From: Thalassospira lucentensis
Lineage (GTDB): Bacteria > Pseudomonadota > Alphaproteobacteria > Rhodospirillales > Thalassospiraceae
DNA length: 64,000 bases
NCBI RefSeq assembly: GCF_032921865.1
Contig: NZ_CP136684.1
Location: 2,577,001 to 2,641,000, forward strand
Reading direction: 5' to 3'
Shown here: positions 36,370-45,662 of the stretch, piece by piece
Layout of the letters: each line of letters opens with the position of its first letter
Numbering within the stretch: the stretch's first letter is position 1
Position numbers and translations under genes: made by a program
Notes under the pieces: generated by a model
Databases searched by the model: none
What the model saw: the letters and a program-made list of their open reading frames with translations, nothing else
What the model was told of the DNA's origin: nothing

Positions 36370-37422
36370 ATGCTGATGAAATCTGCCCGTGCGGCTATTC
36401 TGGGAACGGCGCTTGCCATTCTGCCTTTGTCGATCACACCGGCAATAGCACAGGACAGTACCCTTGAACGGGTTGTGATCGCCCATCGCGGGGCATCGGG
36501 CTACCTGCCCGAACATACCCTTCCGGCAAAGGCGCTTGCCTATGGCATGGGGGCGGATTTCATCGAGCAGGACGTGGTGATGTCCAAGGACGGTGTGCCG
36601 GTTGTCCTGCATGACATCCATATCGATACCACGACCGACGTTGCCAAGAAATTCCCCGACCGCAAACGTGAAGATGGTCGGTATTACGCCATCGACTTCA
36701 CGCTTGAAGAACTCAAAAGCCTGAATGTTACCGAACGGTTCAAAGCCGATACCGGCGAGCAGGTATATCCGGATCGCTTCCCCGGCGAATATGCGATTTT
36801 TAAAATTCCCACACTGGAAGAAGAAATCGCCATGATCCGGGGGCTTAACAAATCAACCGGGCGCGATGTTGGCATTTATCCTGAAATCAAGGACCCGGCT
36901 TGGCACAAGGCCGAAGGGCAGGATGTGACCGCTGTGGTCATCAAGATCATGGAGCATTGGGGATATGGCACTCCGGAATCCAATTCCTTTGTCCAGTGCT
37001 TTGACTGGGCTGAAACCAAGCGTATTCGGAATGATCTGAAATATCAGGGCAAGCTGGTTCAGTTGCTGGGTGAAAACAAATGGGGTGCGCCCGAAGGCAC
37101 GGATTACGATTATCTGAAAACCGATGACGGTGTCGCGGAAATGGCAAGCGTCGTCGATGGTATCGGCCCGTGGCTGCCGCAGGTCATCGAAGGTCTTAGT
37201 GCGGATGGCAAGGCGATCATGACGCCAACCCTGATCGCAGCCCAGCGCGCGCAGTTGAAAGTCCATCCCTATACCCTGCGCGCGGATCAGTTGCCGAAAT
37301 GGGCGGGTGATATGGATATCGCGCTTAAGGCGATTTTTGATGATGCCGGGATTGATGGCATCTTTACCGACTTTCCCGATCAGGTTGTCGAATATCTGGC
37401 GGCAAGACCGCAACAGGACTGA
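36370..37422 (+). CDS. Periplasmic glycerophosphodiester phosphodiesterase (GlpQ-like)
   Basis: A 350-residue secreted enzyme that releases glycerol-3-phosphate from glycerophosphodiesters. Signal peptide at residues 1-27 (ending TPAIAQ). The GDPD motif HRGASGYLPEHTLPA and EQDVVMSKDGVPVVLHD contain the metal ligands and catalytic His. ATG 36370 follows AAGGAG; ORF extension to 36304 is unlikely. No glpT-like transporter is adjacent. Confidence 0.9.
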   Translation: MLMKSARAAILGTALAILPLSITPAIAQDSTLERVVIAHRGASGYLPEHTLPAKALAYGMGADFIEQDVVMSKDGVPVVLHDIHIDTTTDVAKKFPDRKREDGRYYAIDFTLEELKSLNVTERFKADTGEQVYPDRFPGEYAIFKIPTLEEEIAMIRGLNKSTGRDVGIYPEIKDPAWHKAEGQDVTAVVIKIMEHWGYGTPESNSFVQCFDWAETKRIRNDLKYQGKLVQLLGENKWGAPEGTDYDYLKTDDGVAEMASVVDGIGPWLPQVIEGLSADGKAIMTPTLIAAQRAQLKVHPYTLRADQLPKWAGDMDIALKAIFDDAGIDGIFTDFPDQVVEYLAARPQQD

Positions 37423-37583
37423 CCGGAAGGATCAAATACCTCTGCCCCGGAACAGTTTCGGGGCAGTATGCGTTCTGACCCGGACAGACGGGGCGAAATA
37501 GACTGTTTCCAATGTGATCGTTTTCGTAAGGCGGCAATTGTCGCATGCTGGAGGCGACAGTTTTTTTAATCAAGGAGGCAAAA

Positions 37584-38186
37584 TTGGCCAAGGTTCTGGT
37601 TCTTTATTATTCAATGTACGGGCATATCGAAACCATGGCGAACGCGGTGGCCGAAGGTGCGCGTGGTGTGGCGGGTACACATGTCGATGTCAAACGTGTG
37701 CCCGAAATCATGCCCGAAGATGTCGCCAAGGCTGCGGGTGCGAAGCTCGATCAGGTTGCGCCGGTTGCTGCGGTTTCGGATCTTCCAGAATATGATGCGA
37801 TCATCTTTGGCGTGCCGACCCGCTTTGGCAATATGTCGGCCCAGATGCGCAACTTCCTTGATCAGACCGGCGGCCTTTGGGCCAAGGGCGCATTGATCGG
37901 CAAGATCGGTTCGGTCTTTGCCTCGACCGGAACCCAGCACGGCGGTCAGGAAACCACCATCACCTCGACCCATACTACGCTTCTGCATCATGGCATGGTC
38001 ATCGTTGGCGTACCATACAGCTGTGCGGGATTGACCAATATGGACGAAATCACCGGCGGTTCGCCCTATGGTGCAACAACACTGGCCGGTGCCGACGGTT
38101 CGCGTCAGCCATCGCAGAATGAGCTTGATATCGCCAAATTCCAGGGAAAACACGTCGCAGAGCTGGCTGCCAAACTGGCCGTTTGA
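37584..38186 (+). CDS. wrbA: WrbA-type NAD(P)H:quinone oxidoreductase
   Basis: A 200-residue FMN-dependent quinone reductase that does two-electron quinone reduction and protects from semiquinone stress. The flavodoxin-like FMN site is [23 protein letters not shown]; later [22 protein letters not shown] and [12 protein letters not shown] are typical of WrbA. The start is a TTG with AAGGAGG 7 bases upstream; an upstream in-frame start at 37545 would include the ribosome site in the coding region. A terminator follows and a pirin gene is next. Confidence 0.92.
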   Translation: MAKVLVLYYSMYGHIETMANAVAEGARGVAGTHVDVKRVPEIMPEDVAKAAGAKLDQVAPVAAVSDLPEYDAIIFGVPTRFGNMSAQMRNFLDQTGGLWAKGALIGKIGSVFASTGTQHGGQETTITSTHTTLLHHGMVIVGVPYSCAGLTNMDEITGGSPYGATTLAGADGSRQPSQNELDIAKFQGKHVAELAAKLAV

Positions 38187-38204
38187 CGGATTACAGTATT
38201 GATG

Positions 38205-38237
38205 AAAGGCCGCGCAGATAGGTCTGCGTGGCCTTTT
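38205..38237 (+). terminator. Rho-independent terminator of wrbA
   Basis: AAAGGCCGCGCAGA (38205-38218) pairs with TCTGCGTGGCCTTT (38223-38236) with one wobble, then T. Confidence 0.85.
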
Positions 38238-38380
38238 TGTTGACCAGATTGGGGTGAATGCGGAAACAATCAGATGCCTGATTGATCATTGTTTCGCGAC
38301 AGTTTTCTGCCAGATTGAGGGGTATGAAAGTTTCACGGATCGCAGCCGAACGCATTTCCGGTTGCTGACAGGAGGACCCG

Positions 38381-39247
38381 ATGTCTGAACAGGGTAAAAC
38401 CCCGCGTGGCGTTGCCCGCGTACTTCGCGCGATGGATACATCCGATGGGGCTGGTGTGTCGCTTAAACGATCGGTTGGATCGCCGCAGCTCGATATGCTT
38501 GATCCGTTTTTGATGCTCGATTCAATTTCGACCGACAATGCCGACGAATATATTGCCGGTTTCCCCGAGCATCCGCATCGTGGCTTTGAAACCGTGACCT
38601 ACATGGTCGAAGGTGCCATGCGCCACAAGGACAGCATGGGCAATGAAGGTGTCCTGCGTTCGGGTGGTGTGCAATGGATGACCGCAGGCAGCGGGATTTT
38701 GCATTCCGAAAGTCCGGAACAGGAAAACGGTCTTTTGCAGGGTTTTCAGCTTTGGATCAATCTTCCGGCCAAGGATAAAATGGTCACCCCGCGTTACCAG
38801 AATATCGAAGGTAGCGACGTCGCCGAACTCAGCCCCGAAGACGGTGTTGATCTGCGGCTTGTTGCGGGTGAATTCATGGGTAAAACCGGCCCGGTTAATG
38901 GCATTGCTACCAAGCCGGTCTTTATAGATGCCAAACTGGCGGCTGGTCGCGAGGTAACCCTGCCGGTGCCCAAAGGCCATGCCGCGATGGTTTATGTCTT
39001 TATCGGGGACGCAATTGTCGCCGATCAGGCTGTCACCACGCATCATCTGGCCGTGCTGGAAGATGGTGATAGCATCACGCTTAAAGGCGGTCCCGAAGGC
39101 GGCCGGATGCTTGTGATCGCGGCCCGTCCGTTGCACGAACCGGTTGTTCGCTATGGCCCGTTCGTCATGAGCAGCAAACAGGAACTGATGCAGGCCTTTG
39201 ACGATTACCAGCGTGGCCGTTTTGTCCGTGCGGCGGCTGTTTCCTGA
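38381..39247 (+). CDS. Pirin-family protein
   Basis: A 288-residue bicupin of the pirin family. Metal-binding residues lie in FPEHPHRGFETVTYMVEG and GSGILHSE of the N-terminal cupin. Some pirins have quercetinase activity or regulate enzymes. Position after a quinone reductase suggests quinone/flavonoid or oxidative-stress context. GACAGGAGG precedes the ATG. A terminator follows. Confidence 0.9.
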   Translation: MSEQGKTPRGVARVLRAMDTSDGAGVSLKRSVGSPQLDMLDPFLMLDSISTDNADEYIAGFPEHPHRGFETVTYMVEGAMRHKDSMGNEGVLRSGGVQWMTAGSGILHSESPEQENGLLQGFQLWINLPAKDKMVTPRYQNIEGSDVAELSPEDGVDLRLVAGEFMGKTGPVNGIATKPVFIDAKLAAGREVTLPVPKGHAAMVYVFIGDAIVADQAVTTHHLAVLEDGDSITLKGGPEGGRMLVIAARPLHEPVVRYGPFVMSSKQELMQAFDDYQRGRFVRAAAVS

Positions 39248-39270
39248 AAAATATCTTCATGAAATTCTCA

Positions 39271-39305
39271 AAACCCCGTCAAACTTTTGGCGGGGTTTTT
39301 CTTTT
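39271..39305 (+). terminator. Rho-independent terminator of the pirin gene
   Basis: AAACCCCG (39271-39278), 12-base loop, CGGGGTTT (39291-39298), then TTTCTTTT. Confidence 0.85.
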
Positions 39306-39426
39306 ACGGGCATCCGTCGATACTGTGGCATGGGCATTTCAATAGCTTACGTGGCTTGAAAGAAATACCTGCGCCCCTAACCTATAAGATGCAGGGGGCA
39401 GTAATGCCCTGCGGAGTGGGTCGGGA

Positions 39427-40176
39427 ATGAAAAAACAATGGGTCATGATGCTGGTGTTGACCGCGTCGCTGATGATGGCGACGCAGGCAAAAGCCGATCA
39501 TGTCCGGATCGTGACCGGGGATTACTTTGCCCCCTTTACCGGTCGTGATCTGCCCGATGGCGGTATCATGACCGAGATTGTCCGCCGCGCATTCGAGATT
39601 GCCGGATATGATCATGCTGAAATTATCTGGCGGTCCTGGCGTCAGGGCTATGACATGACGGTAAGGGGCGAGGTTGAAGGCACTTTCCCTTATGCTTATA
39701 CCCCGTTCCGGGCGCGCTCGGTCTTGTTCTCCGAACCGGTTGCCAGCCTGTCAGCGTTTGGCTGGTATGCGAAATCTCGCCAGAATTTTGAAACCATCGA
39801 TGATTTGAATGGTGCGGCACTTTGCCTGCCGCTGGGGTATGCCGAACTGGGCAGGACAAGCCAGATGCTTGCAACCGGGCGGGCAACCCGCCATGCACCG
39901 CCCGATATGCGCACCTGTTTCAAACTTCTGGGAGCCGGGCGGGTCGATATTGTCGTGGCCCCGCGCTCGGAAGCACGCGATTCCATGCGGGCCGCCGGGT
40001 TGGAACTGGGTCATTTCGGCCATATCGACGAGCCGCTGTCGACCATGCCATTGCATTTCGTGATCGGCCTGAACCATCCCAGGGCAGGCAAAATCATGCA
40101 AGATTTCAACACAGCCCTCAGGGAACTGGACGAAAGCGGCGAACTGGCCGTGTTGCTAAGCCGCGCGCAGTATTGA
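39427..40176 (+). CDS. Periplasmic solute-binding protein (SBP_bac_3-like)
   Basis: A 249-residue exported protein with a signal peptide (VMMLVLTASLMMATQAKA) and a bacterial extracellular solute-binding family 3 pattern (DYFAPFTGRDLPDGGIMTEIVRRAFEIAGYDHAEIIW, later SEPVASLSAFGWYAKS). No transporter genes are adjacent, so the role may be sensory. It is convergent with icd. Confidence 0.78.
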   Translation: MKKQWVMMLVLTASLMMATQAKADHVRIVTGDYFAPFTGRDLPDGGIMTEIVRRAFEIAGYDHAEIIWRSWRQGYDMTVRGEVEGTFPYAYTPFRARSVLFSEPVASLSAFGWYAKSRQNFETIDDLNGAALCLPLGYAELGRTSQMLATGRATRHAPPDMRTCFKLLGAGRVDIVVAPRSEARDSMRAAGLELGHFGHIDEPLSTMPLHFVIGLNHPRAGKIMQDFNTALRELDESGELAVLLSRAQY

Positions 40177-40223
40177 GGCATCAAAACCGTGTGTTTTCCA
40201 CGCGGTTGCAGGCAAAACAAAAC

Positions 40224-40245
40224 CCCGCCAGTTTGCACCGGCGGG
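40224..40245 (-). terminator. Terminator of icd
   Basis: On the minus strand CCCGCC pairs with GGCGGG (40224-40229 with 40240-40245), then GGTTTTGTTTTG. Confidence 0.7.
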
Positions 40246-40275
40246 ATTTCATCATTCTGGCAAAATGCCGGGCAA

Positions 40276-41490
40276 TCAGCCCATGGCAACTTTCAAGCCT
40301 TCGTCAAGTTTGTCGAGGAACTGCGTGGTGGTCAGCCATTTCTGGTTCGGACCGATCAGCAGTGCCAGATCCTTGGTCATGAAGCCAGCTTCGACCGTGT
40401 CGACGCAGACTTTTTCAAGGGTTTCGGCAAATTTCACGACTTCCGGCGTATCATCGAACTCGCCACGGTATTTCAGGCCCTGCGTCCAGGCAAAGATCGA
40501 CGCAATCGGGTTGGTCGAGGTTTCTTTGCCCTGCTGGTGCTGACGATAGTGGCGGGTAACGGTGCCGTGTGCTGCTTCTGCTTCAACGGTCTGCCCATCC
40601 GGCGTCATCAGAACCGAGGTCATCAGACCGAGTGAGCCAAAGCCCTGTGCGACGGTGTCGGATTGAACGTCGCCGTCATAGTTTTTACAAGCCCAGACGA
40701 AACCACCATTCCACTTCATCGCGCATGCAACCATGTCGTCGATCAGGCGGTGTTCATAAGTGATGCCGGCTGCTTTGAACTTATCGGCAAATTCGTTCTG
40801 GAAGACTTCCTCGAACAGATCCTTGAAGCGGCCGTCATAGGCTTTCATGATCGTGTTCTTGGTCGACAGGTAAACCGGCCAGCCAAGAGCAAGGCCATAG
40901 TTCATGCAGGCGCGTGCAAACCCGATGATGCTTTCATCAAGGTTGTACATCGACATGGCAACGCCCGAAGACGGGAAGTCAAAGACTTCGTGTTCGATCG
41001 GCTCACCACCGTCTGCCGGCTGGAACTTGATGGTCAGTTTGCCTGCACCCGGAACCTTGAAGTCGGTCGCACGGTACTGGTCACCAAAGGCATGACGACC
41101 GATAACGATCGGCTGCGTCCAACCCGGAACCAGACGCGGAACGTTCGAGCAGATGATCGGCTGGCGGAAAACGGTACCGCCGATGATGTTGCGGATGGTG
41201 CCATTCGGCGACTTCCACATTTTCTTCAGGCCGAATTCCTCGACGCGCTGTTCATCAGGCGTGATGGTCGCACATTTTACGCCAACGCGATGTTCCTTGA
41301 TGGCATTTGCCGCATCAATGGTGATCTGGTCGTTGGTCTCGTCGCGTTTCTGAACCGACAGATCGTAATATTTAAGATCAATGTCGAGATACGGCAGGAT
41401 CAGTTTGGTTTTAATGAAGTCCCAGATGATCCGGGTCATTTCGTCGCCGTCGAGCTCGACGACGGGATTCTTCACTTGAATCTTGCTCAT
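40276..41490 (-). CDS. icd: NADP-dependent isocitrate dehydrogenase
   Basis: Citric-acid-cycle enzyme converting isocitrate to 2-oxoglutarate and CO2. The 404-residue protein is the dimeric eukaryote-like NADP type ([37 protein letters not shown], with [33 protein letters not shown]). The start at 41490 has GGAG at good distance. The ORF extends upstream to 41595 through an arginine-rich stretch that is not typical. Monocistronic. Confidence 0.96.
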   Translation of the reverse strand: MSKIQVKNPVVELDGDEMTRIIWDFIKTKLILPYLDIDLKYYDLSVQKRDETNDQITIDAANAIKEHRVGVKCATITPDEQRVEEFGLKKMWKSPNGTIRNIIGGTVFRQPIICSNVPRLVPGWTQPIVIGRHAFGDQYRATDFKVPGAGKLTIKFQPADGGEPIEHEVFDFPSSGVAMSMYNLDESIIGFARACMNYGLALGWPVYLSTKNTIMKAYDGRFKDLFEEVFQNEFADKFKAAGITYEHRLIDDMVACAMKWNGGFVWACKNYDGDVQSDTVAQGFGSLGLMTSVLMTPDGQTVEAEAAHGTVTRHYRQHQQGKETSTNPIASIFAWTQGLKYRGEFDDTPEVVKFAETLEKVCVDTVEAGFMTKDLALLIGPNQKWLTTTQFLDKLDEGLKVAMG

Positions 41491-41886
41491 GGAATACTCC
41501 CTTTCTGGCCGCGGCCAGGATACAGCGCGGCTGCCATTTGACATGTCATCCGGCGCGCGAGGGAGCGCCCTGGCCGCGTCGGGAGCCCGCAACATACAGG
41601 ATGAAATCAGAAAATCAAAGAGGGCGGCGCAACATCCTTGTTAAGACTTTCGCGCAAGGCGGAAACTGGCGGGTTTTTGCGCTTTGACCGGTTACGAGAT
41701 GACCCGGAAAAACGCTGGTTTGTCCGATATTTACACCATTGCCTGAATTAATATGCAAAACACGGGCAAGGGGTATGTCATGTAAGGCGGTATGATCCTG
41801 ATCAAAGAAAACGGTTATGGAATGGGTCAAACTCGCATTTGTCGGGTTCAAGGGGGAAGACTCCGGCATCGCCAAACCGGAACAGC
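41491..41886. other. icd leader and intergenic region without a recognisable gene
   Basis: The icd side contains a perfect palindrome CTGGCCGCGGCCAG (41505-41518), a probable hairpin in the icd leader, with a related CTGGCCGCG copy near 41569. The rest shows nothing I can support; a small minus-strand ORF (41615-41875) lacks a ribosome site and family resemblance. Confidence 0.4.
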
Positions 41887-41898
41887 ATGGGGGATACC

Positions 41899-42069
41899 AT
41901 GAACCTGCCTTATGAAAGCAATATCATCATCGCGTTGTGTATTGTCGGATTTTGCCTTCTGGGCGTTGGATACAGCTTCCGCGACCGCGGATGGGGGCTT
42001 GCCCTTGTCTGGATCGGGGTGACCACGATGATGGGACCGATTGCCTATCGTCTGCTGATCATGTTCTGA
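41899..42069 (+). CDS. Small two-helix membrane protein
   Basis: A 56-residue hydrophobic protein (MNLPYESNIIIALCIVGFC... WGLALVWIGVTTMMGPIAYRLLIMF) with two membrane helices around a YSFRDRG turn. GGGGGAT lies 4 bases before ATG 41899; ATG 41887 is an alternative in frame. No family recognised. Confidence 0.55.
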   Translation: MNLPYESNIIIALCIVGFCLLGVGYSFRDRGWGLALVWIGVTTMMGPIAYRLLIMF

Positions 42070-42095
42070 GCCGGGGAACCTCCGGTGCGGCAGAC

Positions 42096-42755
42096 TTATG
42101 CCTGCACCGGGGCTTTCTGGTCGACGGTTGCCGGATCAATGCCATATCCACGTAGGAACATATCGACCGCGGCAATCACATGGCTATGCAAATCCTTTGC
42201 ATGCGGTTCCCAGCCGACATAGGTCATTTGCCGGAAATCGTAATCGGCCTTAAGCAGGCTTGTGAAAAACACGGCCGCCTGTTTTGGGTCGCTCTTCGGG
42301 AAATTGCCTTCTTCCATCTGGCGTTCGAAATAGGATGTGATGATCCGGCGTCCGGTCATCAGGCCGCTTTCATAAAACACCTTGCCCAGATGCGGGAAAC
42401 GCGGAACTTCTGACAGGAACAGTCGCATATAGCGGATGGTTTCCGGTGTCGTCAGAAGTGTCATCAGTGTTTCGCCAAAACGGATCAGGGCGGCGCGCAA
42501 CGGCATTTGCGACAATTCCAGATCGGCCATGACCGCAACCACACGTCCCGTGCAATCGCGAATCACCGCTTCGAACACGCCGTCCTTATTGCCAAACAGC
42601 TCGTAAATTGTCCGGCGTGACCCGCCTGCCTCGGCGGTGATCATTTCAAGTGTCGTGCCCGAAAGGCCGTGCTCACAGAAAAGTTCACGGGCCGCATCGA
42701 TAAGCGCTTCGCGGCGTTTCAGGGTTCTTGGGTCGATATTTCGCGTCTCGGACAA
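42096..42755 (-). CDS. TetR-family repressor of the emrAB-like operon
   Basis: A TetR regulator with HTH (LIDAARELFCEHGLSGTTLEMITAEAGGSRRTIYELFGNKDGVFEAV). The first possible ATG (42803) lies inside the twin-operator palindrome and would give an atypically long N-terminus. The TTG at 42755 preceded by GGAACAG gives 219 residues and a normal 14-residue arm, so it is preferred. It is divergent from the efflux genes, and two TATGGTAC-type palindromes lie between. Confidence 0.87.
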   Translation of the reverse strand: MSETRNIDPRTLKRREALIDAARELFCEHGLSGTTLEMITAEAGGSRRTIYELFGNKDGVFEAVIRDCTGRVVAVMADLELSQMPLRAALIRFGETLMTLLTTPETIRYMRLFLSEVPRFPHLGKVFYESGLMTGRRIITSYFERQMEEGNFPKSDPKQAAVFFTSLLKADYDFRQMTYVGWEPHAKDLHSHVIAAVDMFLRGYGIDPATVDQKAPVQA

Positions 42756-42782
42756 GCAACTGTTCCAATTCTGCACTTGACG

Positions 42783-42832
42783 TATGGTACTGATTGGTAC
42801 CATAAGGGATCAAATGGTACTGATCAATACCA
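42783..42832. promoter_or_regulatory. Twin palindromic operators between tetR and emrA-like gene
   Basis: Site 1: TATGGTAC-TGATTG-GTACCATA (42783-42804), a perfect 8-bp inverted repeat. Site 2: TGGTAC-TGATCA-ATACCA (42815-42832), 5 of 6 symmetric. TGGTACTGAT recurs exactly 30 bases apart (42785 and 42815), about three helical turns, consistent with two TetR dimers on one face. Confidence 0.72.
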
Positions 42833-42849
42833 AAAGGATCAAACGGACG

Positions 42850-43953
42850 ATGAGTGTGAAAAAAGTCATACTGCCCCTGATCGCTGCGGCGATTATCGGT
42901 GGCGGCGGTTATTACGGGTTCTATTGGGTGACCGAAGGTCAGTTCCACGAATCCACCGACAATGCCTATCTGCAGGCCGATGAAGTCGCGATTTCGCCCA
43001 AGGTTTCGGGCTATGTCGGCGATCTTCGGGTTGCGGAAAACCAGCCCGTCCGCAAGGGCGAACTGATGTTGTCCATCAAGGACGAAGATTATCGTGCCGA
43101 ACTGAAACAGGCAGAGGCAGCACTTGAGGCGCGCCGTGCCGCGGTTCAGACCATGGACGAACAGATCACCCTGCAGATGGCGGCCATCGATCAGGCTAAA
43201 GCCAACCTGCGCATCGCCAAAGTCGAACTTGATCGCACCTCCGAGGATTACGCGCGTTACGAGGATCTGGTGAAAAAGGGTGCGGCCAGCCGCCAGAAAT
43301 TCGATTACGCCAAGGCCGACCGTCAGACTGCACAGGCACAGGTTGCCGCCGCCAATGCGACGCTTGCAGTCGAGCAGGGCAGGATCGGTGTTCTGCGTGC
43401 CCAAAAGGTCGAAGCCGAACGTGCTGTGTCGCAGGCCGAAGCATCGCGCGATATCGCCCAGCAGGCTCTTGACGATACCCGTATCTATGCCCCCTTTGAC
43501 GGCGTGATCGGCAACCGGTCGGTTCAGACCGGCGCACTGGTCCAGCCGGGTGAACAGTTGCTGGTGCTTGTACCGTTGCCCGGCGTTTATGTTGTGGCGA
43601 ATTTCAAGGAAACCCAGATCGGCCATATGGCACCGGGCCAGAAGGTCCGGATCGAAGTTGATGCCTTTCCTGATGCCGATATCACCGGCCGGGTTGAGAG
43701 CTTTGCCCCGGCCACCGGCGCGCAGTTCAGTTTGCTGCCGCCTGAAAATGCCACCGGCAACTTCACCAAAATCACCCAGCGCGTCCCGGTGCGTATCGCC
43801 CTTGATAACAGCGACCTTGCCAAGGCCCTGCGTCCCGGTCTGTCGGTTGTTGTCAATGTCGATGTCCGCGATGACGATGGGGCAGAACATGCCTCGGGTA
43901 CCGGCCTTGCGAGTGTCGTAACACCGGCACCGGAACTGTCGGAGCGTAACTGA
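42850..43953 (+). CDS. HlyD/EmrA-family membrane fusion protein
   Basis: A 367-residue periplasmic adaptor with one N-terminal membrane anchor (VILPLIAAAIIGGGGYYGF), a lipoyl half-motif (ISPKVSGYVGDLRVAENQPVRKGELMLSI), a long coiled coil (about 85-210), and beta-barrel. It links the EmrB-like pump to an outer-membrane channel. It ends one base before the emrB-like ATG (TGA-A-ATG). Start ATG 42850 lies 12 bases after AGGA. Confidence 0.9.
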   Translation: MSVKKVILPLIAAAIIGGGGYYGFYWVTEGQFHESTDNAYLQADEVAISPKVSGYVGDLRVAENQPVRKGELMLSIKDEDYRAELKQAEAALEARRAAVQTMDEQITLQMAAIDQAKANLRIAKVELDRTSEDYARYEDLVKKGAASRQKFDYAKADRQTAQAQVAAANATLAVEQGRIGVLRAQKVEAERAVSQAEASRDIAQQALDDTRIYAPFDGVIGNRSVQTGALVQPGEQLLVLVPLPGVYVVANFKETQIGHMAPGQKVRIEVDAFPDADITGRVESFAPATGAQFSLLPPENATGNFTKITQRVPVRIALDNSDLAKALRPGLSVVVNVDVRDDDGAEHASGTGLASVVTPAPELSERN

Positions 43954-43954
43954 A

Positions 43955-45547
43955 ATGAGCAGTGCCGCCACCAGCCCCGGTTCCATAGCCGGGCCCGATG
44001 ATCCGGTGCAGCATGTCGATACCACCAAGTTTATCGGTTGGGTCGCGATGGTGGTCGGCATGTTTCTGGCGATTCTTGATATCCAGATCGTCGCAAGCTC
44101 GCTAGAAAATATTCAGGCCGGTCTTTCGGCAAGTCCGGATGAAATCGGCTGGGTCCAGACCAGTTACCTGATTGCCGAAGTCGTAATGATCCCGCTTTCG
44201 GGTTTCCTGTCACGCCTGATCTCGACACGCTGGCTATTTGTCGCATCCGCCATCGGCTTTACGATTTTCAGCATCGCCTCTGCCTTTGCCTGGTCGATCG
44301 AAAGCATGATCTGGTTTCGTGCCGCGCAGGGGTTCCTTGGCGGGGCGATGATCCCGACCGTCTTTGCCACGACCTATATCATTTTCCCGGCGGATAAACG
44401 TAATACCGCCTCGGTCATGATTGGCCTGATTGCCACCATGGCACCGACCGTGGGGCCGACCTTGGGCGGGTATCTGACGCAGTCTTTTTCCTGGCATTGG
44501 CTGTTTCTGATCAACGTTTTGCCGGGGATGCTGATTGCGCTTGTCGTGGCAGTCACGCTGGACGTGGATCGTGGCGACCGTTCGCTGCTGAGGGGCTTTG
44601 ATTTGCGCGGATTGCTTGCGATGGCGGCATTCCTCGGCAGTCTGGAATATGTTCTGGACGAAGGGCCGAGAGATGACTGGTTTGATGAACGCGCCATTGT
44701 TTATGGCGCCGTTATCTGCGTGATTTCGGGGCTTTATTTCTTCCGGCGCATGTTTACCTATGATCATCCGATTGTCGATCTGCGTTCGTTCAGGGATCGC
44801 AACTTTGCCATGGGCTGCATCTTTAGCTTCACACTTGGTATCGGGCTTTATGGCAGCGTCTATATCCTGCCACTGCTGCTGAGCCGTGTGCGCGGCTATG
44901 ACAGTCTGGAAATCGGTACCATCATGGCGGTAACCGGCATTTGCCAGTTCATATCGGCCCCGATTGCCGGGAAACTGACGGCGAAACTGCCCGCACGCGT
45001 CGTTCTTGGCTTTGGCCTGGCGCTGTTTGCGGTCGGGGTTGCGCTGAACGGTTTTCAGAACAGTCAGGTATCGTTCCACGAACTGATCCTGCCACAGGCG
45101 GTTCGTGGTTTTGCCCTGATGTTCTGTATGCTGCCGATCACTAATCTGGCGCTTGGCACCTTGCCGCCTGAAAAGATCAAAAACGCCAGTGGCCTTTATA
45201 ACCTGATGCGTAACCTTGGCGGGGCGATTGGTTTGGCTGCGATCAACACGATGCTCGATAAACGGACTGACCTGCATTTCGCGCATCTGGCCGAGCATAT
45301 CAACACGGCCAGCACCGGCTTCCAGAATTATCTGGCGACGATGACAGCACGATACAGCGCCATGGGGCTGCCCGATCCGCAGGCAAGTGCGATGAAATCC
45401 ATCGTCAATATTGTTACCCGCGAGGCCAGCATGATTTCATTTAACGATGTGCAGCTTGCCATGGCGGGCATCTTCATTCTGGCTTTGCTGCTTTTGCCAC
45501 TGGCGCGCCCGGCAAGATCGGGCAAACCATCCGCCGACGCACACTAA
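43955..45547 (+). CDS. DHA2 (EmrB/QacA) family MFS efflux pump
   Basis: A 530-residue fourteen-helix proton antiporter of the EmrB type (TKFIGWVAMVVGMFLAILDIQIVASSLENIQAGL, motif C-like GPTLGGYLTQSFSWHWLFLINVLPG). Cotranscribed with the adaptor and under the divergent TetR. A TolC-like channel is not in the window. Substrate not predictable. Confidence 0.92.
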   Translation: MSSAATSPGSIAGPDDPVQHVDTTKFIGWVAMVVGMFLAILDIQIVASSLENIQAGLSASPDEIGWVQTSYLIAEVVMIPLSGFLSRLISTRWLFVASAIGFTIFSIASAFAWSIESMIWFRAAQGFLGGAMIPTVFATTYIIFPADKRNTASVMIGLIATMAPTVGPTLGGYLTQSFSWHWLFLINVLPGMLIALVVAVTLDVDRGDRSLLRGFDLRGLLAMAAFLGSLEYVLDEGPRDDWFDERAIVYGAVICVISGLYFFRRMFTYDHPIVDLRSFRDRNFAMGCIFSFTLGIGLYGSVYILPLLLSRVRGYDSLEIGTIMAVTGICQFISAPIAGKLTAKLPARVVLGFGLALFAVGVALNGFQNSQVSFHELILPQAVRGFALMFCMLPITNLALGTLPPEKIKNASGLYNLMRNLGGAIGLAAINTMLDKRTDLHFAHLAEHINTASTGFQNYLATMTARYSAMGLPDPQASAMKSIVNIVTREASMISFNDVQLAMAGIFILALLLLPLARPARSGKPSADAH

Positions 45548-45627
45548 AAACAGGATACAGCGCAATCAGACAGAAAAGGCCGCACATGTTCCCCCGACCC
45601 CGCAAGCGAAAGCTTGAGTGCGGCCTG

Positions 45628-45662
45628 GCCGGTCCCCGTTCCAACGGGGACCGGCTTCTTTA
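45628..45662 (+). terminator. Terminator of the emrAB-like operon
   Basis: GCCGGTCCCCGT (45628-45639) pairs perfectly with ACGGGGACCGGC (45644-45655), then TTCTTT. It overlaps the end of the convergent PhoD-like gene. Confidence 0.85.

Noticed and set aside
42685..44061. 458-residue ORF antisense to the emrA-like gene
   Set aside because: Shadow of the HlyD-family gene; crosses operators and a gene junction.
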